Origin: Paenibacillus amylolyticus | Lineage (GTDB): Bacteria; Bacillota; Bacilli; Paenibacillales; Paenibacillaceae | Assembly (NCBI RefSeq): GCF_029689945.1 | Contig: NZ_CP121451.1 | Span: 1,984,001-2,048,000 of the forward strand | Direction: 5' to 3' | Length of the DNA: 64,000 nucleotides | In this document: positions 35,829 through 44,604 of the stretch, one piece after another | How the letters are laid out: the number at the start of each line of letters is the position of its first letter | Position numbering within the stretch: position 1 is the first letter of the stretch | Translations under genes and position numbers: made by a program | The notes under the pieces: model-generated | Told to the model about the DNA's origin: nothing | The model's input: the letters and a program-made list of their open reading frames with translations, nothing else | The model's database searches: none

Positions 35829-35903
35829 TGGGGATTAGCCAAGCGGTAAGGCAACGGACTTTGACTCCGTCATGCATAGGTTCAAATCCTATATCCCCAG
35901 CCA
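35829..35903 (+). tRNA. tRNA-Gln (TTG)
   Basis: Acceptor TGGGGAT with ATCCCCA; anticodon loop CTTTGAC gives TTG; CCA encoded. Confidence 0.97.
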
Positions 35904-35912
35904 TTTTATTAT

Positions 35913-35988
35913 GAGTCATTAGCTCAGTTGGTAGAGCACCTGACTTTTAATCAGGGTGTCGAAGGTTCGAGCCCTTCATGACTCACCA
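35913..35988 (+). tRNA. tRNA-Lys (TTT)
   Basis: Acceptor GAGTCAT with ATGACTC; anticodon loop CTTTTAA gives TTT; CCA encoded. Confidence 0.97.
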
Positions 35989-35994
35989 TTATAT

Positions 35995-36075
35995 GCGCGT
36001 GTGGCGGAATTGGCAGACGCACTAGACTTAGGATCTAGCGTCTTTGACGTGGGGGTTCAAGTCCCTCCACGCGCA
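35995..36075 (+). tRNA. tRNA-Leu (TAG)
   Basis: Acceptor GCGCGTG with CACGCGC; anticodon loop CTTAGGA gives TAG; a long variable arm (GCGTCTTTGACGT) marks a class II tRNA; no encoded CCA. Confidence 0.96.
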
Positions 36076-36085
36076 TCCCTTATTT

Positions 36086-36160
36086 GCGGAAGTGGCTCAG
36101 CGGTAGAGCATCGCCTTGCCAAGGCGAGGGTCGCGGGTTCGATTCCCGTCTTCCGCTCCA
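36086..36160 (+). tRNA. tRNA-Gly (GCC)
   Basis: Acceptor GCGGAAG with CTTCCGC; anticodon loop TTGCCAA gives GCC; CCA encoded. Confidence 0.97.
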
Positions 36161-36165
36161 TATTT

Positions 36166-36242
36166 GCGCCCTTAGCTCAGCTGGATAGAGCGTTTGACTA
36201 CGAATCAAAAGGCCGGGAGTTCGAATCTCTCAGGGCGCGCCA
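36166..36242 (+). tRNA. tRNA-Arg (ACG)
   Basis: Acceptor GCGCCCT with AGGGCGC; anticodon loop CTACGAA gives ACG (A34 would be deaminated to inosine); CCA encoded. Confidence 0.97.
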
Positions 36243-36256
36243 TTATTTTTAAGTAT

Positions 36257-36330
36257 CGGGATGTAGCTCAGCTTGGTAGAGCACCTGGTTTGGGACCAGG
36301 GGGTCGCATGTTCAAATCGTGTCATCCCGA
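36257..36330 (+). tRNA. tRNA-Pro (TGG)
   Basis: Acceptor CGGGATG with CATCCCG; anticodon loop TTTGGGA gives TGG; no encoded CCA. Confidence 0.96.
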
Positions 36331-36341
36331 TTTTTATTTTT

Positions 36342-36412
36342 GCGGGTGTAGTTCAATGGTAGAACTTTAGCCTTCCAAGCTAATAGCGTGGGTTCGATTC
36401 CCATCACCCGCT
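36342..36412 (+). tRNA. tRNA-Gly (TCC)
   Basis: Acceptor GCGGGTG with CACCCGC; anticodon loop CTTCCAA gives TCC; no encoded CCA. It is the last tRNA of the array; a terminator follows. Confidence 0.96.
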
Positions 36413-36417
36413 TACGT

Positions 36418-36449
36418 AAAGCCTTTGCAGATGCAGAGGCTTTTTTATT
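36418..36449 (+). terminator. Terminator of the rrn-tRNA operon
   Basis: AAAGCCTTTGCA pairs with TGCAGAGGCTTTTTT across GA, with a T-run, directly after the last tRNA. Confidence 0.9.
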
Positions 36450-36495
36450 TTTACAGAAAGAACAACTTTTCCATACAGCCGTAAAGTATGTTTAG

Positions 36496-36545
36496 AAAAA
36501 GAGCCAAGATCGCCCTGATATGCAAATAGGGAGTCATGGCTCTTC
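36496..36545 (-). terminator. Terminator-like hairpin after the WGxxGxxG gene
   Basis: On the minus strand AAGAGCCA pairs with TGGCTCTT, with an inner CCCT/AGGG pairing, and TTTTT follows. It would end the transcript of the minus-strand gene at 36607-36947. Confidence 0.65.
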
Positions 36546-36606
36546 GGTTTACTTCTGTTAATTAATGTTTTAAATACGGAGTAGCTTATTGTGACTTGAC
36601 CGTAAT

Positions 36607-36947
36607 TTAACGATCGTTGTGATCGGTTACTCTTCTACGCATGCCAGCTAAACCAAGCAGCCCAGCAAACCGAGCCAGCCCCAATCCATGTCGTTATCAC
36701 GGTTGGTTGTCGCAGCGTTAGTACGAACACTGTTGGTACGATAGTCACCATTGTTGCGGTAGTTTCCATCCATATTCAGGTTGGTGTTTGTGCGATCCAT
36801 GTAATTGATGTCCTGATAAGACCGGACACGTGAACCATTGGTGTCCATATCTTTGGTCATATGCCCATCAGCAGAAGCAGCAGCAGGGCTAACTATGGCG
36901 GCTACCAGAAGCACAGAAGCAATAAATGTAGTACCTTTCTTTATCAT
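36607..36947 (-). CDS. Secreted/membrane WGxxGxxG-type protein (frame broken at 36661-36663)
   Basis: A signal peptide (MIKKGTTFIASVLLVAAIVS to AAASA) is followed by an Asn/Arg/Asp-rich low-complexity middle and a C-terminal MDWGWLGLLG. As written the frame stops soon after. Reading GGG (36661-36663, minus) as GGGG continues as LGLLGLAGMRRRVTDHNDR with a stop at 36607-36609. That gives the WGxxGxxG + hydrophobic + Arg tail seen in small Bacillales surface proteins; about 113 aa, function unknown. The SD AAAGGAGG precedes the ATG. Confidence 0.75.
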
Positions 36948-36959
36948 GCGGAATCCTCC

Positions 36960-37515
36960 TTTTTGTTTGGGTCTATAGATTAATCTGCCCGAAAAGATAA
37001 GATCATTATGTAGAAATGGTCTGTTAAGATATTCCTAGGATTACAGTGAGTGAGGGCCATACATAAGAAACTCCCCCGATAAGCAGACTTGTAATTAAGG
37101 AGAAATTTATAATTAAATCTTTAATTTATTGCGTCACTGTGGTAAAGTATACAAAAGCTTGCTTTGCCGGTCATGTTTCTTTGTATAAAATCTGTTCTCA
37201 ATCAATGAAAGTATGCAGTTTAACTTTTAGTATCCGTTATATTGAACTAGATCTAAAATACCTGTATATTTATGAATTTTTAAGCATAGGTATGAGACGT
37301 TTGAATTATGTAAAGTACGTGAAAAAGGTATCATGCGACAACATATGATCATTAATTGAAGCAGAACAAGAAAATGAATAAAAAAGCATGTTTTTGTGCT
37401 GTAAATCGGGGATAATCCCCATTTTTTCTAGTAGAAAAATAAAGATTTTCGTACCATTTTATTGTATGATGTTATGAAGGTGTCAAATTTACGTGTACGA
37501 ATGGAACGATCAGAT
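36960..37515. other. Long gene-free region upstream of ppc
   Basis: About 560 bp of AT-rich DNA without a supportable gene. A 69-codon GTG frame at 37139-37348 has no SD and no recognisable features. The one clear element is a hairpin GGGGA-TAA-TCCCC with ATTTTTT at about 37408-37427, which looks like an intrinsic terminator or an attenuator in the ppc leader. Confidence 0.5.
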
Positions 37516-37527
37516 GGGAGGATAAGC

Positions 37528-40320
37528 ATGACTGAAACTATGGTAACCGCCAGCAAAAGCCAATCCAACAACCTGCTTCGTAGAGACGTGCGGTTCCTGG
37601 GCAATATACTCGGAGAAGTTCTTGTCCATCAAGGCGGCACGGAGCTTCTAGATATCGTTGAGAAGATTCGGGAAACGAGCAAATCGTTGCGTGCAGAATT
37701 TCTGCCAGAGCTCTATGCAGAGTTCAAAACGATGATCCAGGAATTAGACTCGGACAATCGTCACCAGGTTATTCGGGCTTTCGCTATTTATTTTCAATTA
37801 GTTAATATTGCTGAACAAAACCATCGGATCCGGCGTAAACGGGATTATGAACGTTCTGCAGGGGACGCTGTGCAGCCAGGATCGATTGAGAAAGCAGTAC
37901 AGGATCTGAAGGAACGTGGATTGTCTCATACAGAGGTGGAAGAGATTCTGGACGATTTGTCATTGGAACTCGTTATGACAGCTCACCCAACCGAAGCCAT
38001 GCGCCGGGTTATTCTGGACATCCATAAACGGATATCCGAAGATGTCATGCTTCTTGATAATCCTACGCTGACGTTGCGTGAACGTGAACAGTTGCGTGAG
38101 AAACTGCTGAATGAGGTTATTACACTCTGGCAGACAGATGAGCTTCGCGACCGCAAACCGACTGTACTTGATGAAGTGCGGAACGGGATGTACTACTTTC
38201 ATGAAACGCTGTTCCACGTACTTCCGGATGTATATCAGGAGCTGGAACGCTGCCTGAACAAATTTTATCCTGACCATGACTGGCATGTACCGACGTATTT
38301 GCGGTTCGGTTCCTGGATTGGTGGAGACCGGGATGGAAATCCTTCGGTAACTTCAGATGTAACATGGCAGACGCTGTTGATGCAACGTAAGCTCGCTTTG
38401 CGTGAATACCAACGGATTATGATTGAACTTATGGGACACCTCAGCTTCAGCACAAATATCATCCATGTATCGGATGAACTGGTGCAGTCGATTGAGCAAG
38501 ACCGCAATGCTGTCACATTGAAAAAAGTGGATATCTGGCGGAATGAAAAAGAGCCATACCGCATCAAATTGGCCTATATGATTGCCAAGCTGAACAATGT
38601 ACTGGATGAGAACAAATTAGGTCAGGCTGACCGTTATCATAATGCTCAGGATTTGATTGATGATCTAATGATTATTGATCGAAGTCTGCGCCATCATTTT
38701 GCCGATTACGTAGCGGATACGACCATTCGCAAAATGATTCGCCAAGTCGAGTTGTTTGGTTTCCATACTGCCGCATTGGATGTGCGTCAGCACAGCAAGG
38801 AACATGAAAGTGCGATGTCGGAAATTTTGGCGAAAATGAACATCGTAGAAGATTATGCGCGTCTAACGGAAGACGGTAAAATTGATCTGCTTGCTCGTTT
38901 GCTGGATGATCCACGTCCGCTTACTTCTCCTTATCATCAATACACGGAGGGAACCAAAGAGTGTCTGGATGTCTTCCGTACTATTAAGCGTGCCCAGAAC
39001 GAATTTGGGACCGGCTGTATCACAAGTTACTTGATCAGTATGACGCAGGGCGCAAGTGACTTGCTGGAGGTTATGGTATTTGCCAAGGAAGTAGGCTTAT
39101 TCACCAAAGGCAACAATGGTGAGGTTGTAGCTACACTTCAAGCGGTACCGCTGTTTGAAACCATTGATGATCTTCATGCGGCTTCGGACATTATGCAGAA
39201 GCTGTTCAACCTTCCTGTATACCGTGCAAGTGTAAAAGGACGGAATGAACTGCATGAAATCATGCTTGGTTATTCAGACAGTAACAAGGATGGCGGAGTG
39301 GTTACAGCCAACTGGGAATTGCGTGTGGCAATGAATGCGATCACGGCTGTAGGCAATGAACACGGCGTTAAGCTGAAGTTCTTCCATGGACGTGGTGGAG
39401 CTCTTGGACGTGGCGGCATGCCACTCAACCGCAGTATTCTTGCTCAACCACCGCATACCATTGGCGGAGGCATCAAGATCACTGAGCAGGGAGAGGTTAT
39501 CTCTTCCCGTTATTCCCTACAGGGAATTGCATACCGTAGTCTGGAGCAGGCAACTTCTGCTTTGATTACAGCAGCACTGAACGGTCTTGAGCCGCAAGAA
39601 TCTGAATCCGAGCGTCATTGGGACAGCATCATCAAAGAGATTTCGGAAGTATCCCTGACGAAATATCAGGACCTGATTTTCCGTGATCCGGACTTCTTTA
39701 CCTTCTTCAAGGAATCCACACCGCTTCCAGAGGTGGGTGAACTGAATATTGGTTCACGTCCGTCCAAGCGGAAAGGTAGCGACAAGTTCGAAGATCTAAG
39801 AGCGATCCCTTGGGTATTTGCATGGACACAAAGTCGTTATCTGCTTCCGGCATGGTATGCGGCAGGAACAGGGCTGCAAAGTTTCTATCAGGATAAAGAA
39901 GAAAATCTGGTCGTCCTGAAAGAAATGTATGCAAACTTCCCATTCTTCCGCACGCTGATTGATACGGTGCAGATGGCTGTAGCTAAGGCAGATCTAGTCA
40001 TTGCCAAAGAGTATTCAGCGATGACGTCCAACAAGGAAGCACGTGATCGCATTTACGGTCAGATCGAAGCCGAATTCTTACTCACCAAAGAGCTGATTCT
40101 GAAAATTACTGGAGAAGCTGGAATTCTGGATGATGTACCGGTTATTCAAGAATCCATTCGTCTTCGTAATCCTTATGTGGATCCATTGTCCTACATGCAG
40201 GTTCAACTTCTGAGCGAGCTCAGAGATATGCGTGAACGTGGCGAGGATGATACGGAACTGCTTAGAGAAGTGTTGCTGACAATCAATGGCATAGCTGCAG
40301 GACTGCGGAACACAGGCTGA
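37528..40320 (+). CDS. ppc: Phosphoenolpyruvate carboxylase
   Basis: PEPC makes oxaloacetate from PEP and bicarbonate, an anaplerotic step. The 930-residue protein has the catalytic His in LVMTAHPTEAMRR (about residue 155), SWIGGDRDGNP near 270, the FHGRGGALGRGG loop near 620 and the C-terminal RNPYVDPLSYMQ and GIAAGLRNTG. ATG 37528 follows GGGAGG with good spacing; an upstream frame to 37462 has no clear SD. Most Bacillus use pyruvate carboxylase, so ppc is typical of Paenibacillus among relatives. Confidence 0.95.
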   Translation: MTETMVTASKSQSNNLLRRDVRFLGNILGEVLVHQGGTELLDIVEKIRETSKSLRAEFLPELYAEFKTMIQELDSDNRHQVIRAFAIYFQLVNIAEQNHRIRRKRDYERSAGDAVQPGSIEKAVQDLKERGLSHTEVEEILDDLSLELVMTAHPTEAMRRVILDIHKRISEDVMLLDNPTLTLREREQLREKLLNEVITLWQTDELRDRKPTVLDEVRNGMYYFHETLFHVLPDVYQELERCLNKFYPDHDWHVPTYLRFGSWIGGDRDGNPSVTSDVTWQTLLMQRKLALREYQRIMIELMGHLSFSTNIIHVSDELVQSIEQDRNAVTLKKVDIWRNEKEPYRIKLAYMIAKLNNVLDENKLGQADRYHNAQDLIDDLMIIDRSLRHHFADYVADTTIRKMIRQVELFGFHTAALDVRQHSKEHESAMSEILAKMNIVEDYARLTEDGKIDLLARLLDDPRPLTSPYHQYTEGTKECLDVFRTIKRAQNEFGTGCITSYLISMTQGASDLLEVMVFAKEVGLFTKGNNGEVVATLQAVPLFETIDDLHAASDIMQKLFNLPVYRASVKGRNELHEIMLGYSDSNKDGGVVTANWELRVAMNAITAVGNEHGVKLKFFHGRGGALGRGGMPLNRSILAQPPHTIGGGIKITEQGEVISSRYSLQGIAYRSLEQATSALITAALNGLEPQESESERHWDSIIKEISEVSLTKYQDLIFRDPDFFTFFKESTPLPEVGELNIGSRPSKRKGSDKFEDLRAIPWVFAWTQSRYLLPAWYAAGTGLQSFYQDKEENLVVLKEMYANFPFFRTLIDTVQMAVAKADLVIAKEYSAMTSNKEARDRIYGQIEAEFLLTKELILKITGEAGILDDVPVIQESIRLRNPYVDPLSYMQVQLLSELRDMRERGEDDTELLREVLLTINGIAAGLRNTG

Positions 40321-40418
40321 TGATTGAACTGTTGCATACGAATAATCATATGTAGCAAAGCACGTATTATTTTGTTGAATAAAAGCTCCATTCTCTGCTC
40401 TACGGAGCGAGAGATGAA

Positions 40419-40446
40419 ACGGGACTCCTGCGGGAGTTCCCGTTTT
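40419..40446 (+). terminator. Terminator after ppc
   Basis: ACGGGA-CTCC and GGAG-TTCCCGT form a hairpin with a short TGCG loop, followed by TTTTT. It separates ppc from sigW. Confidence 0.85.
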
Positions 40447-40579
40447 TACTGTTTTTGGCGGATATTTGTCATACAGTCTTGATTTTTGACCAAAGTTGAT
40501 TTACGATTTGATTGGTGAATTACAAGTGTGGACGGGTATCAGAAGACGGAAGACCCATCAGCATGTCTGGGGAATAAGG

Positions 40580-41146
40580 GTGGACAATTTGGAGAACAGG
40601 CTTGTAAAACTGGTGCTGAAGGGCGACCAGAGAGCCTTCGCAGAAATCGTTGAACTATATAAGGACAAGCTATTTCATTTGGCATATCGGATGCTGAACA
40701 ATCGTCATGAAGCTGAAGACGTTGTGCAGGAGACGTTTTTGCGTGTGTTTCGCAATATGGAGAAGTATGATCCGAACCAGAAGTTTTCCACATGGATATA
40801 CCGGATCGCGACCAATCTGTGTATTGACCGACTGCGCAGAAAGAAACCTTCGTACTCTTTGGATGCTGAACTGAATGATCAGGAAGGATCTGATGGTTAT
40901 GCGATGCTCCCGAGTGATGATCGTACACCGGAGAGTGAAGCACTCCTGTCAGAGACGCAGACGCTCATTCGTGAGGCTATTGACAGTTTGCCGGCCAAGT
41001 ATAAGTCCGTTATGATTTTGAGATATTTACAGGACTTGTCGCTACAGGAGATCAGTGACGTGACAGGTATGCCCGTAACAACGATCAAGACACGTGTTCA
41101 TCGGGGCCGTGATTTTTTACGTAAAAAGTTGGAGTATAAGTTATAA
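40580..41146 (+). CDS. sigW: ECF RNA polymerase sigma factor, SigW type
   Basis: The product of 188 aa has sigma region 2 (DKLFHLAYRMLNNRHEAEDVVQETFLRVF, about residues 25-53) and region 4 (LQDLSLQEISDVTGMPVTTIKTRVHRG), the minimal ECF layout. In Bacillus SigW controls envelope-stress and antimicrobial-resistance genes. The anti-sigma gene follows 137 bp downstream and cdaA later, the Bacillus sigW-rsiW-cdaA-cdaR-glmM order. The start is most likely GTG 40580 behind GGGGAATAAGG; a longer frame to 40496 is not favoured. Confidence 0.92.
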   Translation: MDNLENRLVKLVLKGDQRAFAEIVELYKDKLFHLAYRMLNNRHEAEDVVQETFLRVFRNMEKYDPNQKFSTWIYRIATNLCIDRLRRKKPSYSLDAELNDQEGSDGYAMLPSDDRTPESEALLSETQTLIREAIDSLPAKYKSVMILRYLQDLSLQEISDVTGMPVTTIKTRVHRGRDFLRKKLEYKL

Positions 41147-41283
41147 ATGTTTAACGCCTTTAAATATGGGCGAAATTATTTGAAACATATCCGAAACGGA
41201 TGCGTATGTAATGTATGCAAGTCTTATGCGTGCTTTGTTAATGGCTCATGGACTAAGTGATTTAAGAAAGGATTGGCTCTCAT

Positions 41284-41897
41284 ATGGATTGCAACTCGGC
41301 CGTCTCTTTAATGCATGAATGTTTGGATGAGTCGTTGTCCCGGCCCAGAAGGTTGAATTAAAAAGTCACCTTGTGATCTGTCCGGATTGTCGCATGCGCT
41401 TTAAAGAGTTGGAACAGACGGAAATGCTACTCTTTGCCATGAAACACTATTCACCGTCTGCCTCTGATGAGCTGACCAATCGAATTATGAATGCTCTGCC
41501 CCAGCCCAAGAGACAGCAGGTATGGCTCAAATGGGTCAAAGGACATCCCGCGCTGACGGCGGCAGCCTTCTTTTTGGTCGTGATGCTCTTTAGTGCCTTG
41601 AATTTCTGGAATCAGAATAACGAAATGGTCGTTAAGGGAAATAATCTGGACCAGATCGTGATTCAGGGTAACACGGTTATTGTTCCTGAAGGTAAGTCAA
41701 TTGCTGGCGATCTTACGATAGAAAATGGAACTGCGCAAGTATATGGGGATGTGAACGGCAATCTGACGGTCATCGACGGACAACTGTTCCAGGCTTCAAC
41801 GGCGCATATTTCAGGTCAAGTGAAAAGTATTGATCAGGCGCTGGACTGGTTCTGGTACAAAATAACCAATATGGTAAATGAAGTGGCTTATCGCTAG
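41284..41897 (+). CDS. rsiW: Anti-sigma factor, RsiW-like, with zinc-binding ZAS domain (frame broken at 41339-41341)
   Basis: From ATG 41284 the sequence reads MDCNSAVSLMHECLDESLS. If CCC at 41339-41341 is read as CCCC it continues PAQKVELKSHLVICPDCRMRF. This completes the HX3CX2C zinc motif of ZAS anti-sigma factors. One membrane helix follows (HPALTAAAFFLVVMLFSAL). The outer part (GNTVIVPEGKSIAGDLTIEN, then VYGDVNGNLTVIDG) looks like a short bactofilin-type beta-helix, unlike B. subtilis RsiW. About 204 aa. It should hold SigW at the membrane and be cleaved on stress. Confidence 0.85.
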
Positions 41898-41931
41898 AAC
41901 AGGGTAAAATCTTCAATGGTATATACCAAGC

Positions 41932-41967
41932 AGGGTACCTCCAGATTGCATGGGGTACTCTTTTTTA
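41932..41967 (+). terminator. Terminator after the anti-sigma gene
   Basis: AGGGTACCT pairs with GGGGTACTCT across about 11 nt, followed by TTTTTT. The 240 bp from here to cdaA hold a palindrome AACGTTAACGTT (about 42039-42050) and the motif CATACTACTACAT near 42073. Confidence 0.8.
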
Positions 41968-42209
41968 TATGTAACTTTGTAATTCATGGTAAATGTGATG
42001 TTTATGTGCAGTTTGAGACTGCCGTAACTTGCAACCTGAACGTTAACGTTATAACCTAGATACTAAAGAGAACATACTACTACATATAGATACGTATTTC
42101 TGCACAGATTGAATGATGCAAAATGCGGAGACAAAGGATTATATAAAATCCTAATGGGTTAATATGAGATCAGGGTTTACTCATCAATGGGGATAGCGGG
42201 GGCTGGCTT

Positions 42210-43046
42210 ATGAATTATTTTGCTGACTTAACGTGGACAGAGTCCATTAAGGACGTTATCGATATATTGATCGTTACCTATATTATGTACAAACTGATTT
42301 TGCTTGTACGGGGTACACGTGCGGTTCAGCTCCTGAAAGGAATTCTGTTCCTTGTGCTGATCTGGGCATTAAGTACGTGGCTAAACCTGTATACGCTCAA
42401 ATGGTTAATGAACCAGATGTTTACGTTTGGTGTCGTTGCGGTGTTCATTATCTTCCAGCCGGAACTGCGTCGTGGTCTGGAGCAATTGGGACGCGGTAAG
42501 CTGTTTGGTCGTTCAGCGGCAGCGAGTGATGAAGAATTAACAGTGTTAATTGGTGAAATTATTAAGTCAGTTAATTATTTGTCACGGCGTAAAATAGGTG
42601 CATTGGTCGTATTTGAACGTGAAACCGGTCTGAACGATTACACCGAATCAGGCATTAAGATGCACTCTCTGGTCAGCTCGGAGCTGATGATCAACATCTT
42701 TATTCCAAATACACCGCTCCATGATGGAGCCGTCATTATACAAGGAAAACAGATCTCGGCGGCAACCTGTTATTTGCCATTATCAGAGAATCCGTTTATC
42801 AGTAAGGAATTGGGAACACGTCATCGTGCAGCCATCGGGATTACCGAAGTTGCAGATGCGATCTGTTTGGTTGTCTCCGAGGAGACAGGACAAGTGTCGC
42901 TGGCAATGAATGGACAGGTTGTTCGTGATATTAAGGAAGAATCGCTAATTGCCAAACTGTATGAGGAGTTGCGCCCTACTTCCAATCTGAAAAAGAATGG
43001 CTGGACAACCTTCTGGAAACGGAAGGGAGGACGTAACAATGGATAA
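42210..43046 (+). CDS. cdaA: Diadenylate cyclase CdaA
   Basis: CdaA makes c-di-AMP from two ATP and is the main housekeeping cyclase in Firmicutes, controlling potassium and osmolyte balance. Three N-terminal membrane helices (about residues 13-85) precede the DAC domain, with the catalytic DGA in TPLHDGAVII (about 168-177) and RHR in GTRHRAAIG (about 204). 278 aa. It overlaps cdaR by 8 bp, and its partners CdaR and GlmM follow. Confidence 0.96.
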   Translation: MNYFADLTWTESIKDVIDILIVTYIMYKLILLVRGTRAVQLLKGILFLVLIWALSTWLNLYTLKWLMNQMFTFGVVAVFIIFQPELRRGLEQLGRGKLFGRSAAASDEELTVLIGEIIKSVNYLSRRKIGALVVFERETGLNDYTESGIKMHSLVSSELMINIFIPNTPLHDGAVIIQGKQISAATCYLPLSENPFISKELGTRHRAAIGITEVADAICLVVSEETGQVSLAMNGQVVRDIKEESLIAKLYEELRPTSNLKKNGWTTFWKRKGGRNNG

Positions 43047-44532
43047 GTGGTTTAACAATAATAACTTTGCCAAAATACTTGCGCTGGCGGTGAGCCTGCT
43101 GCTCTGGTTCATGATTCATCTGGATGAAGTGCCAACCACGCCTACGATTACCACAGGCACAACCAACAAGGTTGTGGAACGTACGGTGCCTGTTCAACCT
43201 TATGGACTAGACAGCAACAGCTATGTGCTTACTTCATTAAGTACGGATGAGGTCCGGCTGGAGATCAAAGGACAGCGCTCGATGCTAACATCGATATTCA
43301 CCAATGATGATTACAAGGTACTGGTCGATCTGAGTCAGGTGAAAGATGGGTCCAATACACTGCCGCTGGTACCTGATCTGCCTTCCGGGGTCGAAGTGGT
43401 CAGTATGGAGCCTTCCATGGTTACCGTAAATGTAGAGAAATTGGGCACCAAATCCTTCAATGTGAATATTGTACCCGAAGGGGAACCAACCGCTGGATAC
43501 AGCGCTGGAACGCCCGTCATTGAACCTTCGACACCGGTTAAGGTAACTCTGCCCGAGGGACAACTTGAGGCTGTAGCGAAGGTTCAGGGCAGTGTGAGCG
43601 TGAAAGATGCCAAGGAAGATGTCATACAGAAAAAAGTGAAGCTTCAAGCATACGATGCTGAAGGCAAGGTCCTTGAAAATGCGATAATAACACCTCAAAC
43701 GGTTGAAGTCCGTGTTCCGGTCAATCAGCCCTATACATCTATACCCTTAAGAATCAAATATTCGGGACAGCTCCCAGAAGGACTGGTTCTCTCCACAGTA
43801 GAGCCTAACGTGAAAGAGGTCTCGGTTTATGGATCAGAGGATGCACTTGCGGGTATACGGTCCTACGACCAAGTAACCCTTGATCTTACACAGTTTGATC
43901 AATCGGGTACATCTACAGTTGACGTGGACTTGACGCCGCCTTCCGGTTTTGAGAAAATCGAGCCTAGTTCGATTCAGATTAAGGTCACCATATCACCATT
44001 TGACGAGGTAGAGGAGACAACCAAAGTTTTTCCGAATGTCCCCATTACGCTTACAGGTGCGGGGAATGGACTGGAAGGGACGCTGGTTACGCCTCGAAGC
44101 GGCGGTCTGAACCTTACACTTACTGGCTCACCTAGTATGCTGGAGGGTCTGAGTAGTGAGGATCTCACGTTGACAGGCGATCTTGCTGGACTTGCGGTTG
44201 GAACGCATGAGATCAAGCTTGAAGCCGATCTGCCCCGTTTTGCCAAACTGGATGAATCATCTACTGCTCTGAGTGCAACGGTCAAAATTAGCGAAAAGGC
44301 TGAGGACACAACGACTACTCCTAGCGAAGATCCGACTGACGAGGGAACGGTTGCACCTGACCCTTCACCAGCCGAGGTCGAAAATGGGGAAACGGAGCCT
44401 GTTCCTGATGAGGAAGAAACAGAATCGAATACGGATACTCAGGATCAGGGGCAACAAGGGAGCACAAGCAATCGAGGTAATTTAAATAACAACAACAGCA
44501 GTACTGGCAGTAAAAGTGGCTCAAATCCGTAA
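43039..44532 (+). CDS. cdaR: CdaA regulatory protein CdaR (YbbR-domain)
   Basis: CdaR is an extracytoplasmic regulator of CdaA. The 497-residue protein has one N-terminal membrane helix (FAKILALAVSLLLWFMIHL, about residues 9-27). It then has about four YbbR repeats, each about 85 residues, with recurring patterns such as VPVQPYGLD, FNVNIVPEGEP and IPLRIKYSGQLPEG. The last 85 residues are a Thr/Glu/Pro/Asn-rich low-complexity tail ending in an Asn/Ser/Gly stretch. The ATG at 43039 follows GGAGG within the cdaA end. Confidence 0.93.
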   Translation: MDKWFNNNNFAKILALAVSLLLWFMIHLDEVPTTPTITTGTTNKVVERTVPVQPYGLDSNSYVLTSLSTDEVRLEIKGQRSMLTSIFTNDDYKVLVDLSQVKDGSNTLPLVPDLPSGVEVVSMEPSMVTVNVEKLGTKSFNVNIVPEGEPTAGYSAGTPVIEPSTPVKVTLPEGQLEAVAKVQGSVSVKDAKEDVIQKKVKLQAYDAEGKVLENAIITPQTVEVRVPVNQPYTSIPLRIKYSGQLPEGLVLSTVEPNVKEVSVYGSEDALAGIRSYDQVTLDLTQFDQSGTSTVDVDLTPPSGFEKIEPSSIQIKVTISPFDEVEETTKVFPNVPITLTGAGNGLEGTLVTPRSGGLNLTLTGSPSMLEGLSSEDLTLTGDLAGLAVGTHEIKLEADLPRFAKLDESSTALSATVKISEKAEDTTTTPSEDPTDEGTVAPDPSPAEVENGETEPVPDEEETESNTDTQDQGQQGSTSNRGNLNNNNSSTGSKSGSNP

Positions 44533-44604
44533 ACGTTCTAATTCTAAAATTTCTTAAAAATAATAATAGTGCTCGTATATGATGCGAATAGAAGGAGTTA
44601 AATC

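Noticed and set aside
36653-36935. Short recurring Asn/Arg words in the WGxxGxxG gene as a possible CRISPR or tandem repeat
   Set aside because: The similarity is low-complexity coding sequence, with no constant repeat and spacer pattern. No CRISPR array is seen anywhere in the window.
37139-37348. 69-codon plus-strand frame upstream of ppc
   Set aside because: GTG start without an SD, AT-driven composition and no domain or neighbour support.
40415-40446. SigW-type autoregulatory promoter (TGAAAC ... CGT)
   Set aside because: The spacing between TGAAAC and CGT is about 20 bp rather than about 16, and the sequence between is clearly the ppc terminator hairpin.
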